DNA from: Ottelia alismoides | Lineage: Eukaryota > Streptophyta > Magnoliopsida > Alismatales > Hydrocharitaceae | DNA length: 64,000 nt | Direction of reading: 5' to 3' | NCBI GenBank assembly: GCA_037367405.1 | Contig: JAZKJV010005543.1 | Location: forward strand, 1 to 64,000 | Shown: positions 31,517 through 43,602 of the stretch, piece by piece | Position numbering within the stretch: position 1 is the first letter of the stretch | Layout: each line of letters opens with the position of its first letter | Notes under the pieces: generated by a model | Told to the model about the DNA's origin: nothing | Databases searched by the model: none | What the model saw: the letters and a program-made list of their open reading frames with translations, nothing else | Program-made: the position numbers and the translations under genes

Positions 31517-32142
31517 TAGCCGACGAAGGAAAACATACTGGTTACGAATATTTTTAGTGGTTACTATTATAGTTATTGTCAAAACCATTATATGAATTAC
31601 GGATACATATGTGCGTAATATCGTTATCTGTATAAGAAACGAAACACATAAATTAACTAAAGATGACATATAATCCTGTTAAATACAAAAAAATATACTT
31701 AATTACATGTATATATTGCCACTTATACAAATAACATCGGTAAGATTTCGCGAAAACTGGCTTCGACATGTTGAGGTTATGGTTGAAAGTCATTTTAAAG
31801 TGTCATCCTTAAATATTGTTCGCACGAAGCCACTCTACCTTCCATAAAATCTAATCGGAATCAGAAAATAGAAACGTAAGAAGTGCGATGCAATCACAAA
31901 CCATCTATTGGTCACGTGTCCAATAACTACATCTATTCTGGCTTTTACCTTCCAGCATGTAATGGTACCCTCCTAATGACATCATATTTCTAAGTATCAT
32001 GGAAGCTTCTGATATGATCGAATAAGAATTTACATGCCACCACAATTATATGAAGTGCACAAAGTGCACACCATTTTATGATTTGTTAATGTTCTCATAG
32101 TGATTGATATTTTCCTATATATTATAGGTACTTTGTTGTGAG

Positions 32143-33570
32143 ATGGCCGAACAACAAGATTCTGGACACACACAACCTCCAGAGCATGATCTTCCTGCAC
32201 GTGCTTCATGTAAGAAATTTGTGTCTCATGCAATTTCCATGCATTCATTTCATACTTCCATATTGCTCCTTTTTGTAAGACCGATTTTTTATAAAGAAAT
32301 TTATCCTCACCGGTTTATAGTTGTAAACATATAAATGCGACTGTCTGTCTTCGATTCATGTTGGCTAAGGATAATTTCGCATCTACATATACTATCTTCA
32401 ATTCCATAGGTGTCTGAAGTGACATAACAACGACAACGTTATCTTCACAATATCATTCATTACATGTTGCTTCTTTAATGTTCTCACATAATCCGTTTCC
32501 CTCTATGAAGCTACCATAATCATAACTATGTCTTTCTATGTAGAACGATTGTTAGAATGGATATGCAGTATCTAAGATGTGTTTTGTTTCTGAATCTAAA
32601 TAATTTCCTTCTCTTCATATCTTTCTAGGTAATCGTCCAGCTAAAAGACTAAGAAACTACCTAATTGAAGGTTAGTAAACAACTTCTACTTCTCTCATAC
32701 TTATCTTCATCTTTTCTGTAGCTTATGTTTTCATTTGAATAGTAGTCACATAAGAGTTGTATTTCCTAATATGTGTGAACTGTTTTCTTGGAAGCGCGAT
32801 GACTCCCTGAAGACATCATGAACGGTATTATACTGACATTATATGCTCATGTATCTCTATAAATTTCGCGTACATATTATTTCTATTATAACTACTTACA
32901 ATAGACACATTACACGTACGATTGAATTTCCTTTTTCCAGATCATGGCACAAGTTCAACTGATAGCTCCAACGATGTGACTCCTTACTCTAGAAAAAGTA
33001 TGATATTCATTTCTTCATTACCAAACTACTAGACAAAATTATATGCATATCCCATTCATTCATTAGCTATACATAAGCATCATATAACTTTGGTGACATT
33101 TTCAAATATTCTCTCCAGGAAGATATTTCGAGCGATGGAACTTTGGTCATCCTGATTCATGTTGTAGTAAATGTGGTGCAATTGTATGGTTTGAAGAAAG
33201 GGTTCTACGCTCCCCAACTAGGCATCCAAAATTTTGGATTTGTTGCTCGGATGGAGACATTAAGCTACCATTATTAAGAAATGTCCCCTTATTTCTTGAA
33301 CAACTACTAGCCAATCAGCATCCTTATGTTGCACATTTCAAGAAATATGTGCGGCAATATAATAACTGCTTCAGTTTCACCTCTGTCGGAACATGTATCG
33401 ACTCAACAGTAAATAATTCTCAAGGACCTTACTGTTATCGGATTCATGGACAAATGTACCACAGAATAGGATCATTACTTTCTAAAGAATGTTGTTCTCC
33501 AACTTTTGCACAACTTTATATTTATGATCCTGACCATGAGTTAGAACTGCTTCAGTACAAACATATCTGA
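32143..33570 (+). CDS. Helitron transposase N-terminal fragment, four exons
   Basis: Exons 32143-32209, 32629-32670, 32941-32997 and 33119-33570 splice with GT-AG borders and matching phases into a 205-residue frame. The last exon has the Helitron N-terminal domain: CCSKCGAIVWFEERV (a zinc-binding pattern), LPLLRNVPLFLEQLL, YNNCFSFTSVGTCIDSTVNN, YRIHGQMYHRIGSLL and FAQLYIYDPDHE. In full-length proteins the rolling-circle Rep (HUH) and SF1 helicase domains follow; here the frame stops at 33570, only ten bases before the 3' hairpin. The product cannot be an active transposase by itself. First-exon choice is inference; upstream non-coding exons are possible because an acceptor precedes the ATG. 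Confidence 0.75.
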
Positions 33571-33579
33571 TAAAATCTT

Positions 33580-33609
33580 CCCCGTGCAGAGCACGGGGTT
33601 ACCCACTAG
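33580..33609 (+). terminator. Helitron 3' terminus: hairpin plus CTAG
   Basis: An 8-bp perfect stem with a 3-base loop, then TTACCCA and CTAG. This is the structure taken as the rolling-circle termination signal of Helitrons. Confidence 0.92.
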
Positions 33610-34230
33610 TTTGTATTTATTTACAGAGTACAGTCTCATATTGCATTTTTTTTACATCGATCAGATTCATTCAATCATAAAGAAGGCAACTATCGCAAGG
33701 TGCCTCCACCGTAAGAACAACAAAACCCCACAACGAAAAAACATCACAGCAAACCACAGTACCCTTGGAAGCCCTGCACTTAGGCCTGAATAGTAGGTGC
33801 AAGGATGGAACCAGAATTTTTATCTAGGAGGGGCCAAGTAGAGTTTTTTTTTTTTTTTTGACAAAAAGTGCATGCATGGGATTTGAACCCTAGTTCATTG
33901 AACTAAGGGAACAATACTTTGCCAATAATACAATGAGCATTTAGTGATAACATTTGTCCGTATTTATTCTATATTGGGTAAATTACAAAAAAGGGACTGA
34001 CCTTTACATGAATTCTCAATTTAGGGACTAATTTTTATTTTGTAACAAATAGGGGACCGAACTTTAACTTAACGTTCCAGTCCCCGACGCCGTCAACATG
34101 TTGCTCAATCCATAATTTTATTTGACGAAATTACCCCCGGTGATGAGCGGGAGAGGCAGCCCCTGTGGAGCCCCACCCCTAGACCAGGCTTTCCCCGCCC
34201 CCCGTCGCCGCCGAGGCAGCCCCTGCCGAC

Positions 34231-34739
34231 TAGGGATGCAAACGGATATGGATATATCCATATCCGATCCGTCACCGTATCCGTTTTATACAGATTTTGA
34301 CATCCGTATCTGTATTCGTTTTAAAATGGATACGGATATGGATATCATTTTGATATCTGCAAACATCTGTATCCGTATCCGTATATCCGTTTTAGTATAT
34401 AAATATAGTCGTAGATTTATTTTTAACCATGTATAACATAATTCTCTACCTCCTTTTACTATATTTATATACTTTTTATGATACAAACACATTTATTAAA
34501 TTAATATCATGTGTTTTTCATCCAATTCTTATATATTTAAGTCGATTGTATAGAGTATTTTTAACATTAATCTTGTGCGATCAATATCCGTTTTACATCC
34601 GTATCCGTTTTTTAAGAATATGGTAAGATAATTTTAATATCCGCCAATATCCGTATCCGCATCCGTATTCGTATTAAAAAACGGATAAGGATATGGTAAT
34701 ACCTATATCCGTATCCGTATCCGACCGTTTGCATCCCTA
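34231..34739. mobile_element. hAT-type MITE nested in the MULE
   Basis: Inverted ends are TAGGGATGCAAACGG and CCGTTTGCATCCCTA, and the flanking 8-bp direct repeat is CTGCCGAC (34223-34230 and 34740-34747), the hAT duplication length. The 509-bp element has arrays of ATATCCGTATCCG hexamer repeats near both ends and an AT-rich centre. No transposase. Confidence 0.9.
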
Positions 34740-35380
34740 CTGCCGACACCCCGTCGCCACCGAGGCAGCCCCTGTCGAGCCTCACCCCCAGACCATGCCT
34801 TCCCCGCCCACCTCCTACAGCCCAGACCAGAGCTTCCCTACCTCCTGCCAACCCTCTTCCATCCCACGCCGGACCTTACCCCATCGAGCCCCCCTCCACG
34901 TCGAGACCTCCCTCCGTCGAGCCTGCCCCCCCCCCCCCCTTTCGAGTCTGTGTCATCCCTCCGCCCAGCTCATCAAAATATCGGTGTCATCCCTCCATCT
35001 TCTTGTCAGAAGCTAGACCAAAAGGACCTCCCCATTGTCCCCTTCTAAGCTCGGTCGAACTCCTATTGGCACCCTAGCACTAACATGTAGAACACCGGGA
35101 GGGCTGAAAGCATTGACTTGAAAAAAAATCAACTTTCTCCAACTCAACAAGCACCTTGCCTTCCACCCAGGCAACTTGTGTTCCAGCTTCTCTGACAAAG
35201 GTCTGTAGTCGTTCTGACTAATCTGATTGCAGCGGCTGAAGAATCCACCAAAAATCTCCACTAAATTTGAAATGCATATGGCCGCCCGAATGTCATGTGA
35301 TGTTTTGACGCAGAGCCTCCGACCTCCACTAAATCCTCACGCAGAAGCCTCCGACCTCTAGCCCACCGCCTCGCCCAGAG

Positions 35381-35399
35381 CCCCCCCCCCCCCCCCCCC
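35381..35399 (+). repeat. C19 homopolymer
   Basis: Nineteen consecutive C in the MULE interior; another run of 14 C is at 34926-34939. Length may be unreliable in sequencing. Confidence 0.8.
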
Positions 35400-35989
35400 T
35401 CCCGTCGCCTCACGCAAAGCTCCCCACCCCCTTGGCCTTCCTGCCTCCCCCCATTCGACCCATGTCCATCAAAAGCACAACTCCTGTCCGTTACCGAAAT
35501 AAGGAAGGAGGCACTTGCCGTTATCACAGCCAAAAAGGAGGCGGAATACGGCTTTGAGAAGCGAGAGAGAGAAGGGGATACGGAGGAGCAGATTGGAGTA
35601 GCCGTGAGAATGCGAATGGCGAGCAGATGGAGGGAAGTGGGAGCCAATTGCGCGCGCACGGAGCGAGGGAGGAAGAGGGAGAGGGAGGGAAAGGAGAAGA
35701 AGAAGCCCCTGAGGATAAGGGTATATTCGTCCATATACATCACAAATCGAGTCATTCATTAACGTCGTTGAGGCCTCCTCCGTTAAATCAAAGATGGGTC
35801 CCCTATTTGTTACAAAATAAAAATTAGTCCCTAATTTGAGAATTCATGTAAAGGTCAATCCCTTTTTTGTAATTTATCCTTCTATATTTAAATGTTATGC
35901 AGGGGCCATATCAAAATTTAACAATATTATATAAGTGAAATATAATAATTAAGGAGGGGCCATGGCCCCCTTAACCCATGAGTAGGTGT

Positions 35990-36122
35990 TTGAATGGTTG
36001 CGAAGGTTGGAAGAGGGTTGAAATAAAGAATGTGATGTGATATCACCTTGACTTGTGGTGAATTTTCAACCTAAAATTAGAGAGGGATACACCGGGATAC
36101 CCCAGTAACCAAACGGGTCTTT
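35990..36122. mobile_element. Degraded MITE-like element
   Basis: The imperfect inverted ends (GGTGTTTGAATGGTTGC on the left; GACCCGTTTGGTTAC read from the right) resemble those of the MITE at 37199. No clear duplication is seen. Confidence 0.3.
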
Positions 36123-36480
36123 AGTAAAATTGGGTAATAATAACTTTCACGAGTAACAAAAAAACCAGCCAGCAAAGTTCGTGGATTATCAATAAGAAAA
36201 CAAAAGGTGCCTTCCAACCACGCTAGAGAGGGCCGCAGGCACGAATGCTTTGCGGTAAGACGAGGCCAGTGTGGGATCGCATCACTTTTTTCTTGAAAGT
36301 TATCAGGTCTGCGGGCGTGGGCTCATGGGGCTCCCTTTAGTTCCTGGCTGTATGTAAAAGAGATATAAATGTAATCATAACTGGTTGCTTAGGAAATTAT
36401 GTAAGAAGGTAGGATGGGCAGTTTAAAGACTTTTAAGATATGTGGTTAAATATAAACATTGCATCCCCATAATTTTTTAA
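36123..36480. other. Unassigned sequence
   Basis: No gene, RNA or recognised transposon was found here. Confidence 0.4.
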
Positions 36481-37640
36481 GAGGATAAGATGTATCTGAA
36501 GATCCTCAAATATCGCTCCTTCAAGTCAACCATCAAAGCGATGCTCGCTTGATAGATATTTGCCAATGAGATGAGCGTATAGGTGTGAATTATAATTTGC
36601 AAAAATTTCTCCAATCTCAAATCAATGTTTGCAATATGAAGAATGGATAATACTTTATTAGTAAATGGGCAATTTAAGAGAAGGTGAGAAGGGGTCTCGA
36701 TATTGGAGGGACACAGTGGACATGCACGAGTGTCGAATTTTAAATATGTGTAGTTTGTCCTATATTAGTATTTTGGAGTGACTTACGGATCAAAGAAAAA
36801 GAATACTCTAGGGTGGAAGAGTTTGGACCATTTACAACTGGTTCATGAAGTTTGACAGAAATCCCTCTGGTGGAGTATGTAGAGTTGTTTGGTGGCGCTC
36901 CCTTGTGTTGGCTTATTGGGAACGAATATGGTATCAAGGGTACCTGAGGTTAGGTTGGTCTTGGTGAGGAACGGTTTCAATCCACAAAGCTCCCCCTCAT
37001 CAATCAACCTTCAGCCAAGGGCCTTCAACTATTTTTGTTTGGCATTCAGAGTATTAAGGTTCCAGGTTAAGGTTATATTTTTATTGGTAAATTTTCTCAA
37101 GGGTCGAGAAAAGGTCTTGCATAAGGTGAGGTAAGTTGAAGTTGTCCGACCAAAATAAATTATGATATACAGAACTCACGATTAGATGCAAATCCCTAAG
37201 GGCCTGTTTGGTTGCAGGGTTGGGCAGGGTTGGCCCAACCCTGGTTACTATTCACAAGGGCACTTCCTCCTCACAGATTACTATTCACCCACCCCAACCC
37301 AGCCCAACCCAACCCAGTCCAACCCAGCAACCAAACAGGCCCTTAGTAGAGGATTCAGACTCTTGATGGCATGTCAATGGTCGGAATCCCCCCACCCACA
37401 ATATAGAGGAATCAAGAATGGGTATTGTCCTCAAATAGTGGTGACGACCCTCAATAATTCTTTATATCAATGATGTTGGGTTATCCTGAAGCTTAGTCCA
37501 TGTTTTAGAAATCATGGAAAATTTTAAATTTTCTATGTATAGAATCCCCCAGCCACCATTAGATTTTGGACGACAGACAAGTTCCCAACACGCTTCTTGC
37601 CTTCTACAATTCCCAGGGATGTCATTTGAAAAATCAACTG
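36480..37640 (-). pseudogene. 3' remnant of an L1-type LINE (RT C-terminal/zf-RVT region)
   Basis: The - strand translation has the typical plant L1 line 'VCRPKSNGGWGILYIENL' (near 37550) and, downstream, a zf-RVT motif 'ACPLCPSNIETPSHLLLNCPF' (near 36700) with its CxxC and H..C ligands. Stops and frameshifts break the frame. The catalytic RT domain and the endonuclease are absent. A MITE (37199-37343) interrupts it. Confidence 0.7.
37199..37343. mobile_element. 145-bp MITE with GGGCCTGTTTGG ends
   Basis: The element has near-perfect terminal inverted repeats, AGGGCCTGTTTGGTTGC on the left and GCAACCAAACAGGCCCT on the right. It is flanked by TA on both sides. It has a low-complexity CCAACCC interior and no coding capacity. 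The superfamily is not certain; a TA duplication suggests Tc1/mariner, the ends also resemble Harbinger-type MITEs. Confidence 0.75.
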
Positions 37641-37659
37641 GCCGGGTCGTCTAAAAGGA

Positions 37660-38516
37660 TAGACAATTGTCCATGTAGTGACCAGTTGAAATTCACATAA
37701 AAAGATTTATCTTTTTATTTATAATCCTAAACTGATGTGTATAGCAATAAGTGTGGAAGTGTCGAACTAAGGGAGACAAACTGTAGCAAACTAAGGTAAA
37801 TAGCAGAGTGACTAAGGAATAAGGGTTTCCTAATTTTTATTTATTTTATGCATTTTTTTAAATTTTTATTTGGTTTTATGAAATTTGTATTGTTTTATGA
37901 TTTTATATACCTATAAGTAAAGAAATATATGTATCATATTTTATATTTTTATGTAATTTTTATTTATATTTTTATATTGTTAATCCTACCTATTATTTTT
38001 GTGAATTTGTAGACGAGTTTTTGGATTTTTTATGGATCTTGAAGAATTTTTAAAGTAAAAAAACGATGTTTTTTATTGAAAATAGAGAAGTATTTTTTAT
38101 TTTAAAATAGTAAATAGGAGTGAAATATTTTTATTTTATTTTTATTATATAGTAGATAAAAATACCTTTCCAACAAGATATTATACATATTTTAATATTT
38201 TTATTGAATTAGTTATGAATTTTTTAAGTTTTGAGGTATTTTTTATTTTTAGGGATTTTAATATTCAACTATTTTGTTTTTGGTTTTCAATGTAAAATAT
38301 GTCTAAAATATACTATAACCAATTTTTTAAAAAAAATAGAGGTGTTTTTTTATTTTTTTTATGTATTGTTTGGAAACTGATTTACCATCACATATAGTAT
38401 AATACTATATATTTTATGTATTTTTATTTTTTTATTATATTTTTAATTAATTCAAAACTCTTTTTATAATTTTCTGTTTATAAGGACTGAAATGTAATTT
38501 GAAAAATCACCCAACT
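37660..38516 (-). mobile_element. Athila-type LTR F, U5 part
   Basis: Read on the - strand it ends with the LTR tail motif 'ctcccttagttcgaca' (37769-37784). It continues past the inserted solo LTR into 42272-43602, so together they form one LTR of about 2.2 kb that is incomplete at its upstream end. Confidence 0.5.
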
Positions 38517-41500
38517 TGATAGTTCTAGAAGGAGAGACTACCGTCGTTGTATCAGTCGTGTAAGTTTTACAAAAAAATATTTTTTTATTTATACTCCTAA
38601 ACTTGATGTGTATAGCTTTAAGTACAGCAGTGTCGAACTCAGGGAGGCAAACTGTTGAAAACTAAGGTAAAATATTAGAAAACTAAGGTATAATGGTTTC
38701 CAAAATTTTTATGTATTTTTAGGTGAACTTTCTGTATTTTTAGTTGATTTTATAAATTTTATATTGTTGCCTATGTAAAAATATAGGTATAAGATTTTAT
38801 ATTTCTATATTTGATTTTTATTTTGAAGTTTTTATGTGTTTTAATTCTTTTATAATTTTTTATGTAATTTTTAGAAAATTGATTTGTAATTTTTATTCAG
38901 TTTTTAAAGTTGAAAACTATATTTTTATTGAAAATAGAATTTTATTTTTGATTTTAAAAAGAGTAAAAATGAAGAAAATATTTTTATTTTATCTTTATAA
39001 TAAAGTAGAGGGAAATACCTTCAAAATGTTATATTGTACGTATTTATACATTTTTATTGAATTAGTTTTGATTTTTTTAAAGATTTATGTATTTTGAATT
39101 TTTAATTGGTTTTAATATTTAATTTTTTTGTTTTTGTTTTAATATGTAAAATATAGTAAAAATATGCTATGGGTAATTTTTATAAAGTTTTTTAAAGTAT
39201 TTTTATATTTTTTATGTATTTTAAAGTTTATTATATTTTCTAAGATTTTTTAGAAATTATTTAATGCTAGAAATATTTTATTTTCAATATATGATTTGAT
39301 AATGTATATAGTGTAATATAGGGTATTAGTATGTATTTTTATTCAATTTCATTATATTTTTATATTTTGTATTTTATTTATTATGTATTTTATTATTATA
39401 TTATGTATAGTATTTAATACTGTATATAAGTGGTATTTTTGTGATTTTCTGAAAATTCTGGGGTGTATGGAATAACGGTAGAAAGCACAGGGCGTTATGT
39501 GTAAAAACCACACAATATCATGTGTCTGACCACATGTTCCTCCTGCAAGAGAACCTGTTCAGAATACAAAATAGTTACAGGGGCTTTAATGCAAATAGCC
39601 CAAAATATCAAGTGCTAACGTGCAACACACGTAAGTTCTTCAGCGACGGGGCAGCGCATTCATTCCGAGGATGACTCATGGCTCAGAATTTAGGACATCC
39701 GATCAGAACCGATCGAATGACTCTCCTTAGATCGGCAGGCAAGGAGTTGTTCTTTCCCAGGATGGCAAACGGGCTTCAGATGACAGTGGCTTGGATCTCG
39801 AAAAACAGCAACTGGTGTATTTTAGATCCAAGCAGGTTGCTTCAATTTAAGGTATTATCCATGCATGTGTAAATGATGATGTTCTTCCGGATCCAAATAC
39901 GCGAAGACGTTGAGTCATGCTAGTTGTGTGAGATCTGTAGGTACGGGCATGGCTAAGGCTTCAGGAACGGGTGGTGGTACTCGATGATAAAGCTTATTGA
40001 ATCCTGGTCGTCGATGGCTCAAGCTGCAGAAGATATCTTGATTTAGAAGGAAAAATATGAATCAATTAAGAAGGTTACTTGCAAATGATTTGAGTGATTC
40101 GTTCGTCCTCAAATTTGCAACGACTTCAGATACTATACGATACTTCAAATGTGGTTTGGTCTCAAATGATTCATGCTTTCTTCAAATGTTGCTCTTGTTT
40201 AAACAGAATGTGAATTGTGAATGTGTTGTATCGCGAAGATGATTCTTACGCGTACCTCAGATCAGCTCCAGAAGTCGCACATGCAGATCAGCTCCAAGAG
40301 TGGCACCTGCTGATCGGAGATGCCGAGTTATGCGAGATAGAATACAAAATGGAGGGATTTTGAAGGTGGATTGTGGATTGGATGAATTGATCGGATGTGA
40401 ATGGGAAGATAAGGGAGGAGAGAGGGAGAGAAAAAGAGAGAGGAGAATAGGTTCAGAGGAGGAAGAAAGATGAAATATTATGGAGGAATCTAACCTGGAC
40501 TAGATGCAGGTGGCGGAGGAGTTTGCCTGGGGATAAAGCTCGGGCGGAGCTCAAGGGTGATAGCCTTCAACTCACGGCGGACAAGGATGATTCACGCATG
40601 GAGGAGCGACACTCGACTCCGACGGAGATCTCACCATAGCTTCTCCTTCTCTCCCACTCAACGCGTGGCAACGATCCCTGTCACAGATTTCTCTCTCACG
40701 GAGCTCTCGAAGGAGATGGGTATGCTAATGGCAGATGGATCTGGCCGGAGGGGATCTAGGGTCCTATATATAGGGGAGAAGTGGCTTGGGGAGCACGTCG
40801 TTGGGTGCGGTCACCTAGCGGTGGCTCCCATCACCATTGGGTTGTTTGGGTACCGGCTAACAGCGAGGTGGTTAGGTTGTTGATGGCCGGAGGAGAAGAG
40901 GAGGAAGGAGGAGGCGGTAGCGGGTGGCGCGGAAGGAAGAAAGGGATGACGGGGAAGAAGGGGGAAAGGAAGAGAGGGAAAAGGTAAATAAGAAAATAAA
41001 TTAAAATTAATTAATTTATTAATTGATTAATTAATTAAGATAAATAATTATAAATTATGTAAATAAAATAAATTATTAATTAATTAAAATGAATAAGTAA
41101 ATTTTTAATTATATAAATAATAAGTAAAAAATGATTAAATAATTAAATAAATTAATAAATATTTAAATAAATATTTAAATGAATAAGTTAATAAATAAAT
41201 CATTAAATAAATAAATAAAATTTAATTTAATTTAATTTAATAATATAATATTAATAAATATATAAATATAAGAAATGACATATATTAAATAAGATAAAAT
41301 TAAGATATGTTGTACATTTTACACCAATAGGGTGTCAAAATCCACTTTTTGCATATTAACTCTGATTTTAGCAAAATCAGTTTCATTTTATAGATAATTC
41401 TATAAAATGAACTTTAAAAGTGAGTTTGCCCAATTGAGATTTCATATGGCTGAGTTATGAGGTATGGAAAATTTAAGTCACGACTCTATGGCTTCTAGAT

Positions 41501-42271
41501 TTATTGGCATTTAAACTCAAGTTATATTTTTCCACTGATTTTTAGAAATACATTAGAAAAAGAATTAAGTTAAATGGGATTAAGAATAATTAATTAGAAA
41601 ATCAGGAAGTTTATAAATATATTACATATAGACAAAGGGGTCCAAACGCCATAACTAACCTATTTTATTCTAATATTTTTTTGATATTTTTAAGAAAAAG
41701 TTTTAGTAATAAAATGAAGTTTAAAAGTGAGTTTGGTCAATTTGGAGTTTTCTATAAATAATTATGAATCTTGGAAGTTGACTTTTACGGGTTTTGTGCT
41801 TCATCATAAAATATTATATCTCTATTAAATAATTTTTCTGATATTTTTATAAAATAATATATATTATTGTAAACAACTTTTGTGAAGAAAATATTTTGGT
41901 TTGAAATAATCTTGATAATAAATAAAATAAGTGAAATATTTACAAGGAGAAAAATGTATTAATGTATTTTTATGATCTTGGTTTTCTATATTTTTATTCA
42001 CTAAGATCCTTATCTCCCCCGACTTATTTATTTTGTTGACCACGTCAATATTGACCTGGTCTCAGGGTCAGGATCAGTCTGTATATATTTTATATACATC
42101 CTTCTTTTTTTCTATTTATTATTTTATTTTAGATAAAATAAGTGTTAATTATATAATATTAACAAATATGGTTAGAATGATAACTACTGGGAATTAGTGA
42201 ATATTTACATGTATTTTACTGAGGATTTTAGCCAAATGAAAGAATAAAGGCGATCAATCATAGATTTATCA
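38517..42271 (-). mobile_element. Solo LTR F2 nested in LTR F
   Basis: Read on the - strand it starts TGATAAATC (from 42271) and ends CA (38517), 3755 bp. It carries a TATATATAGG promoter motif at 40763-40774 and the tail motif at about 38630-38650. The five flanking bases are CAACT on the left and CAATT on the right, one mismatch, consistent with an old duplication. The 40.98-41.25 kb part is very rich in AATTAATTA-type repeats. No coding region. Confidence 0.6.
40763..40774 (-). promoter_or_regulatory. TATA box of LTR F2
   Basis: CCTATATATAGG is a palindrome in GC-rich context at the usual place of the LTR promoter. Confidence 0.4.
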
Positions 42272-43602
42272 CAATTTCCTGGAAGGTTATTAGCGCACAC
42301 AAAATATAGGAAATAGAGGGGGATATACACGCAAAAATCACAAGATCCATGTGCCCTTGCACATGCTCCAACCTAGGGACCTGTTTAAGAATATGTATAA
42401 TGTTTGGGGGTTTCCACGTAAATGTTCAAGAGATGCATGTCCTGATCACGTGATTGAACCTTCCTGGGACCTGCTAGAATTTTTATCAAATTGATGGGCT
42501 TATTCACAATTTCGCCAAAAAATATCAGTTCGTGCATGTGCGGGTCACGTGTGTGCTTCAACGGTAGGTCGGTAGATTTGATTAGAGGCTGACGCGTTGC
42601 GTTGCTATAGGCGTTCGATCACGTCACGTTCAGACAATTGTAGATTGATCTAGGATGAACCCCTATTCTTCCCCAAATTCCTCTTTGCGTGATTGATCTT
42701 CACCAGATGATTCGCTCCAAGTGCTCAAGGCGGCTGAGCTTAGTGGATTTCAAGCCTCAATTACTGCTCATGATCGATCTTCATCTACAGGTTTCGATCA
42801 CATGCTTAGATTCAAATGTTGCTTCAGGACATTTAACTTCATTTGTATGTCAAGCTCCAGGTTTGTGCTACAACTCCTTGAGGCTGAAAACACTCAAATC
42901 TCTAATCCGATTAGATGCTCGCAAAAATAAAGCTTTGATACTTCATTTGTCTGTTTGCTTCATATGCTACTCGAATCTGCAAGTGTGCTCCCGATGGTGG
43001 ATCGCTTCCAGATGAAGCTTCAGGAGGTGCACTAAATGATCGAAAGGTGGCGGAGCTCTCGATCATCGGTCTCCAACTTCGGATCTCCATGTGAAAGCTC
43101 CGATCAGTTGTTACTAATATGTGTTGGTGCATGCGTTGATCTCTAGGTGAATGTGTAACTCCATGTGTTCTTCAAACGCAAATGACATGCATGGTCAAAC
43201 AAGGCTCAAGGGACAATACCTCAGCCGAGTGTTAAACACAAATGGATGAAATGAGTGGGGATCCTCTAAGAAGGTGGAGGAAGGGATCAGGATCTCAGAT
43301 CAGCTCTGATCAGAGGTGATGAGCTTATGGAAGGTTTTGAAGAAGCTGAATGGGATCAGAGATGAGGTGAATTGGATGTGTACGGAAGTAGGATGGAATA
43401 ACAAAGGAAGTCAAAAGCGATCGAATTGAAATCAGAGAGAAGATAGATTGAGAGAAAAATGAAGGATTGAGAAGGGAAGAAAAAAAGGAGAAGATGAAAA
43501 GAAGACTAGCAATCTAACCTATAATCTAATGTGGATGGATGGATGTGGCAGAGCTTAATGGAGCTCCAGGTTGTTACTTGACTCGATGTTGTGATGCGTT
43601 GA
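42272..43602 (-). mobile_element. Athila-type LTR F, R/promoter part
   Basis: It shows the same order of blocks as 39.5-40.5 kb of solo LTR F2, including alternating 'gggacctg / cacatg' leader blocks and the purine-rich 'agagagaaaaat' block. It is cut off by Athila C at 43603. Confidence 0.5.

Larger units (their letters stand above)
29198..33609 (+). mobile_element. Helitron carrying a truncated transposase gene
   Basis: The 3' end is diagnostic. A perfect GC-rich hairpin (CCCCGTGC, AGA loop, GCACGGGG; 33580-33598) is followed seven bases later by CTAG at 33606-33609 and then a T (33610). The left end is set at TCTAACCATC (29198) after an A, followed by CTTATATTATA wording common at plant Helitron 5' ends. 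A second candidate, TCTTACC, starts at 29206. Insertion between A and T is the Helitron rule and both ends obey it. Inside are tandem repeats, a possible captured exon and a spliced gene for the N-terminal part of a Helitron transposase. The Rep and helicase domains are missing, so the element is non-autonomous. Confidence 0.85.
33976..35879. mobile_element. Mutator-like element (MULE) with GC-rich interior
   Basis: Terminal inverted repeats start GG(G/A)TAAATTAC and match closely for about 83 bases, then more loosely to roughly 165 bases. A perfect 9-bp direct repeat TTCTATATT flanks the element (33967-33975 and 35880-35888), the size made by Mutator transposases. No transposase is visible. 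The interior (about 34142-35713, apart from a nested MITE) is unusually GC-rich, with repeated GAGGCAGCCCCTG units and C runs. A Pack-MULE with captured gene pieces is possible, but no family was recognised. Confidence 0.88.
33806..35980. mobile_element. Older repeat split by the Mutator-like element
   Basis: The flanks of the Mutator-like element share repeated 'aggaggggcca' wording (33826, 35900, 35955) and join into one AT-rich repeat of about 270 bp. On the - strand, 33840-33940 contains a GGTTCAAATCC box-B-like motif and a weak box A (TTGGCAAAGT), followed by an A run. It could be a SINE-like or CACTA-type remnant; the class is unsure. Confidence 0.4.

Noticed and set aside
33840..33960. 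tRNA gene suggested by a GGTTCAAATCC box on the - strand
   Set aside because: No cloverleaf or acceptor stem can be folded; at most a SINE-like promoter relic.
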